This document shows positions 63,073-64,000 of a stretch of DNA of 64,000 nucleotides, one piece after another. The first letter of the stretch is position 1. Each line of letters opens with the position of its first letter. Source of the stretch: Gammaproteobacteria bacterium (GTDB lineage Bacteria; Pseudomonadota; Gammaproteobacteria; Pseudomonadales; Pseudohongiellaceae); contig JAWKZW010000001.1 in NCBI GenBank assembly GCA_041395725.1, positions 124,001 to 188,000 on the forward strand, read 5' to 3'. Under the pieces are notes generated by a model. That model saw only the letters and a program-made list of their open reading frames with translations. It searched no databases and was not told the DNA's origin. The translations under genes and the position numbers were made by a program.

Positions 63073-64000
63073 ATGAAAGACGCCACCCTTCAAGCACTGG
63101 AACACCGGGTACTGAATCACCTCAAGGCGATTTATCCCGAAGCCGACCACAACGCGCTGACGCTGGACTGCCTCCGGCTGATGAGACTGGACAGAGAATG
63201 CCAACCACCCCGCAGACAGTTGGAGAAATGGGATCAGCAGGATGCCTTCGTGATTGTATACGGCGATACGTTTGTGGAGCCCTCCCAGCACCCCCTGCAT
63301 GTACTCCACCAGTTTCTCGATGACTACGTGAAGGACAGCATAAACTCCGTCCATATCCTGCCGTTTTTTCCCTACAGCAGCGATGACGGATTCGCCGTCG
63401 TCGATAACAAGACCGTCAATCCGTCCCTGGGCGATTGGGCAGACATACAGGATATAGCGGAGAAATACCGGGTTATGGCCGATGTGGTCATCAACCACTG
63501 CTCACAGGAAAACCAATGGTTCAGGAATTTTATCGACTGTGTCGATCCCGGCAGGGACTACTTTTTCACTGCGTCGCCGCAGGACGATCTGTCCCTGGTT
63601 GTCAGGCCCAGGACCAGTGAGCTGCTGAAAAAGGTAGAAACCCCTGAAGGCGATAGGCATGTTTGGTGTACGTTTGGACACGACCAGGTGGACTTCGATT
63701 TTTCCAACCCGCAGGTACTCCTGGAGTTCATCAAAATAATCCGCCTGTACCTGGACAACGGCGTGTCCTGCTTCCGGCTCGATGCCGTCGCCTTTATCTG
63801 GAAGGAGATCGGCACCAACTGCCTGAACCTGCCGCAGACTCACGAGATCGTGCGACTGCTGCGTGCCCTCATAGAGCATGCCGAACCCAGCGCCATCATC
63901 ATAACTGAAACCAATATTCCAAAACGGGAAAACCTGACCTACTTTGGCAATGCCAACGAGGCCCATGCCATCTATAACTTTTCCCTGCCGCCATTGCTGG
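63073..64000 (+). CDS. GH13_18 disaccharide phosphorylase, probably glucosylglycerate phosphorylase (partial)
   Basis: This retaining GH13 phosphorylase is cut by the window edge after 309 residues. It shows 'NSVHILPFFPYSSDDGFAV', 'VNPSLGDWADI', 'MADVVINHCSQENQWFRNF', the nucleophile Asp237 in 'CFRLDAVAFIWKE' and the acid/base Glu279 in 'IITETNIP'. The family includes sucrose, sucrose-6'-phosphate, glucosylglycerol and glucosylglycerate phosphorylases. Beside a GpgS and a glycerate kinase, glucosylglycerate (giving glucose-1-phosphate plus glycerate) is the best guess. The acceptor-site residues that would decide lie partly outside the window. Confidence 0.85.
   Translation, partial: MKDATLQALEHRVLNHLKAIYPEADHNALTLDCLRLMRLDRECQPPRRQLEKWDQQDAFVIVYGDTFVEPSQHPLHVLHQFLDDYVKDSINSVHILPFFPYSSDDGFAVVDNKTVNPSLGDWADIQDIAEKYRVMADVVINHCSQENQWFRNFIDCVDPGRDYFFTASPQDDLSLVVRPRTSELLKKVETPEGDRHVWCTFGHDQVDFDFSNPQVLLEFIKIIRLYLDNGVSCFRLDAVAFIWKEIGTNCLNLPQTHEIVRLLRALIEHAEPSAIIITETNIPKRENLTYFGNANEAHAIYNFSLPPLL

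Noticed and set aside
63073..64000. Calling the final gene sucrose phosphorylase outright
   Set aside because: The visible motifs are shared by all GH13_18 phosphorylases, and the neighbourhood points to glucosylglycerate instead; the deciding part of the protein is not in the window.

Overview
The window looks like chromosomal DNA of a gammaproteobacterium, most likely a marine one near the Cellvibrionales/Halieaceae/Pseudomonadales side. This is an inference from three things. First, the gene orders glyA-nrdR-ribD-ribE-ribBX-ribH-nusB-thiL-pgpA-ribA and xseB-ispA-dxs are typical of that class. Second, there are periplasmic proteins of the 'WGQPDLQGVW' and DUF6152 kinds. Third, a phage-like DnaT/lambda-P pair lies among ordinary genes. 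Coding density is high. I see no rRNA, tRNA or CRISPR.

Region 1 (1-5800) holds an oligopeptide ABC importer (oppA-oppB-oppC, minus strand). OppC carries a large periplasmic insert resembling a fibronectin type III domain, and OppA has an N-terminal membrane anchor. A MarR regulator, a MAPEG protein and an unknown two-helix membrane protein follow. Region 2 (5900-9100) is the isoprenoid precursor operon xseB-ispA-dxs. Region 3 (9280-14400) has a periplasmic protein of unknown function, then a cobalamin riboswitch, a 35-residue leader ORF with a strong ribosome site, cobO and btuF. Then come a small cytochrome c, a GFA-type zinc protein, a GNAT acetyltransferase and a DUF6152-like protein. Region 4 (14550-23700, minus strand) is the one-carbon/riboflavin/thiamine/phospholipid block. 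It ends with a histidine phosphatase that has no AUG, GUG or UUG start upstream of its catalytic motif.

Region 5 (24130-43850) is central sugar metabolism. ettA is followed by glk-malQ-glgB-glgX-glgP-glgC-glgA on the plus strand, which converges on zwf-pgl-edd-eda on the minus strand. Together they cover glycogen synthesis and breakdown, glucose phosphorylation and the complete Entner-Doudoroff route to pyruvate and glyceraldehyde-3-phosphate.

Region 6 (44100-59600) is more accessory. It holds a Tat-exported DapA-like protein, a TPR-like secreted protein, an IS200/RAYT-type transposase with imperfect inverted ends, and a helicase-loader pair (a protein with three DnaT-type domains overlapping a lambda-P homologue). 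It also holds lipoproteins (DUF3833; an NlpE-META fusion), a Tat-exported aldo/keto reductase, an ADP/ATP-translocase-like transporter, the ancestral proteasome-like protease Anbu with a giant transglutaminase/DUF2126 protein, and an MscS channel.

Region 7 (60050 to the end) looks like a closed glucosylglycerate cycle: D-glycerate kinase, a phosphoglycerate-glucoside phosphatase, glucosyl-3-phosphoglycerate synthase, and a GH13_18 phosphorylase cut by the window edge. With glgC upstream supplying ADP-glucose, these genes could make the compatible solute glucosylglycerate and recover it without losing the sugar phosphate.

The best candidates for something new are the glucosylglycerate cycle (60052-64000), the triple-DnaT/lambda-P helicase loader (47183-49010), the riboswitch-leader ORF-cobO arrangement (10504-11420), the fibronectin-like insert in OppC (1-876) and the Anbu locus (53473-58277).
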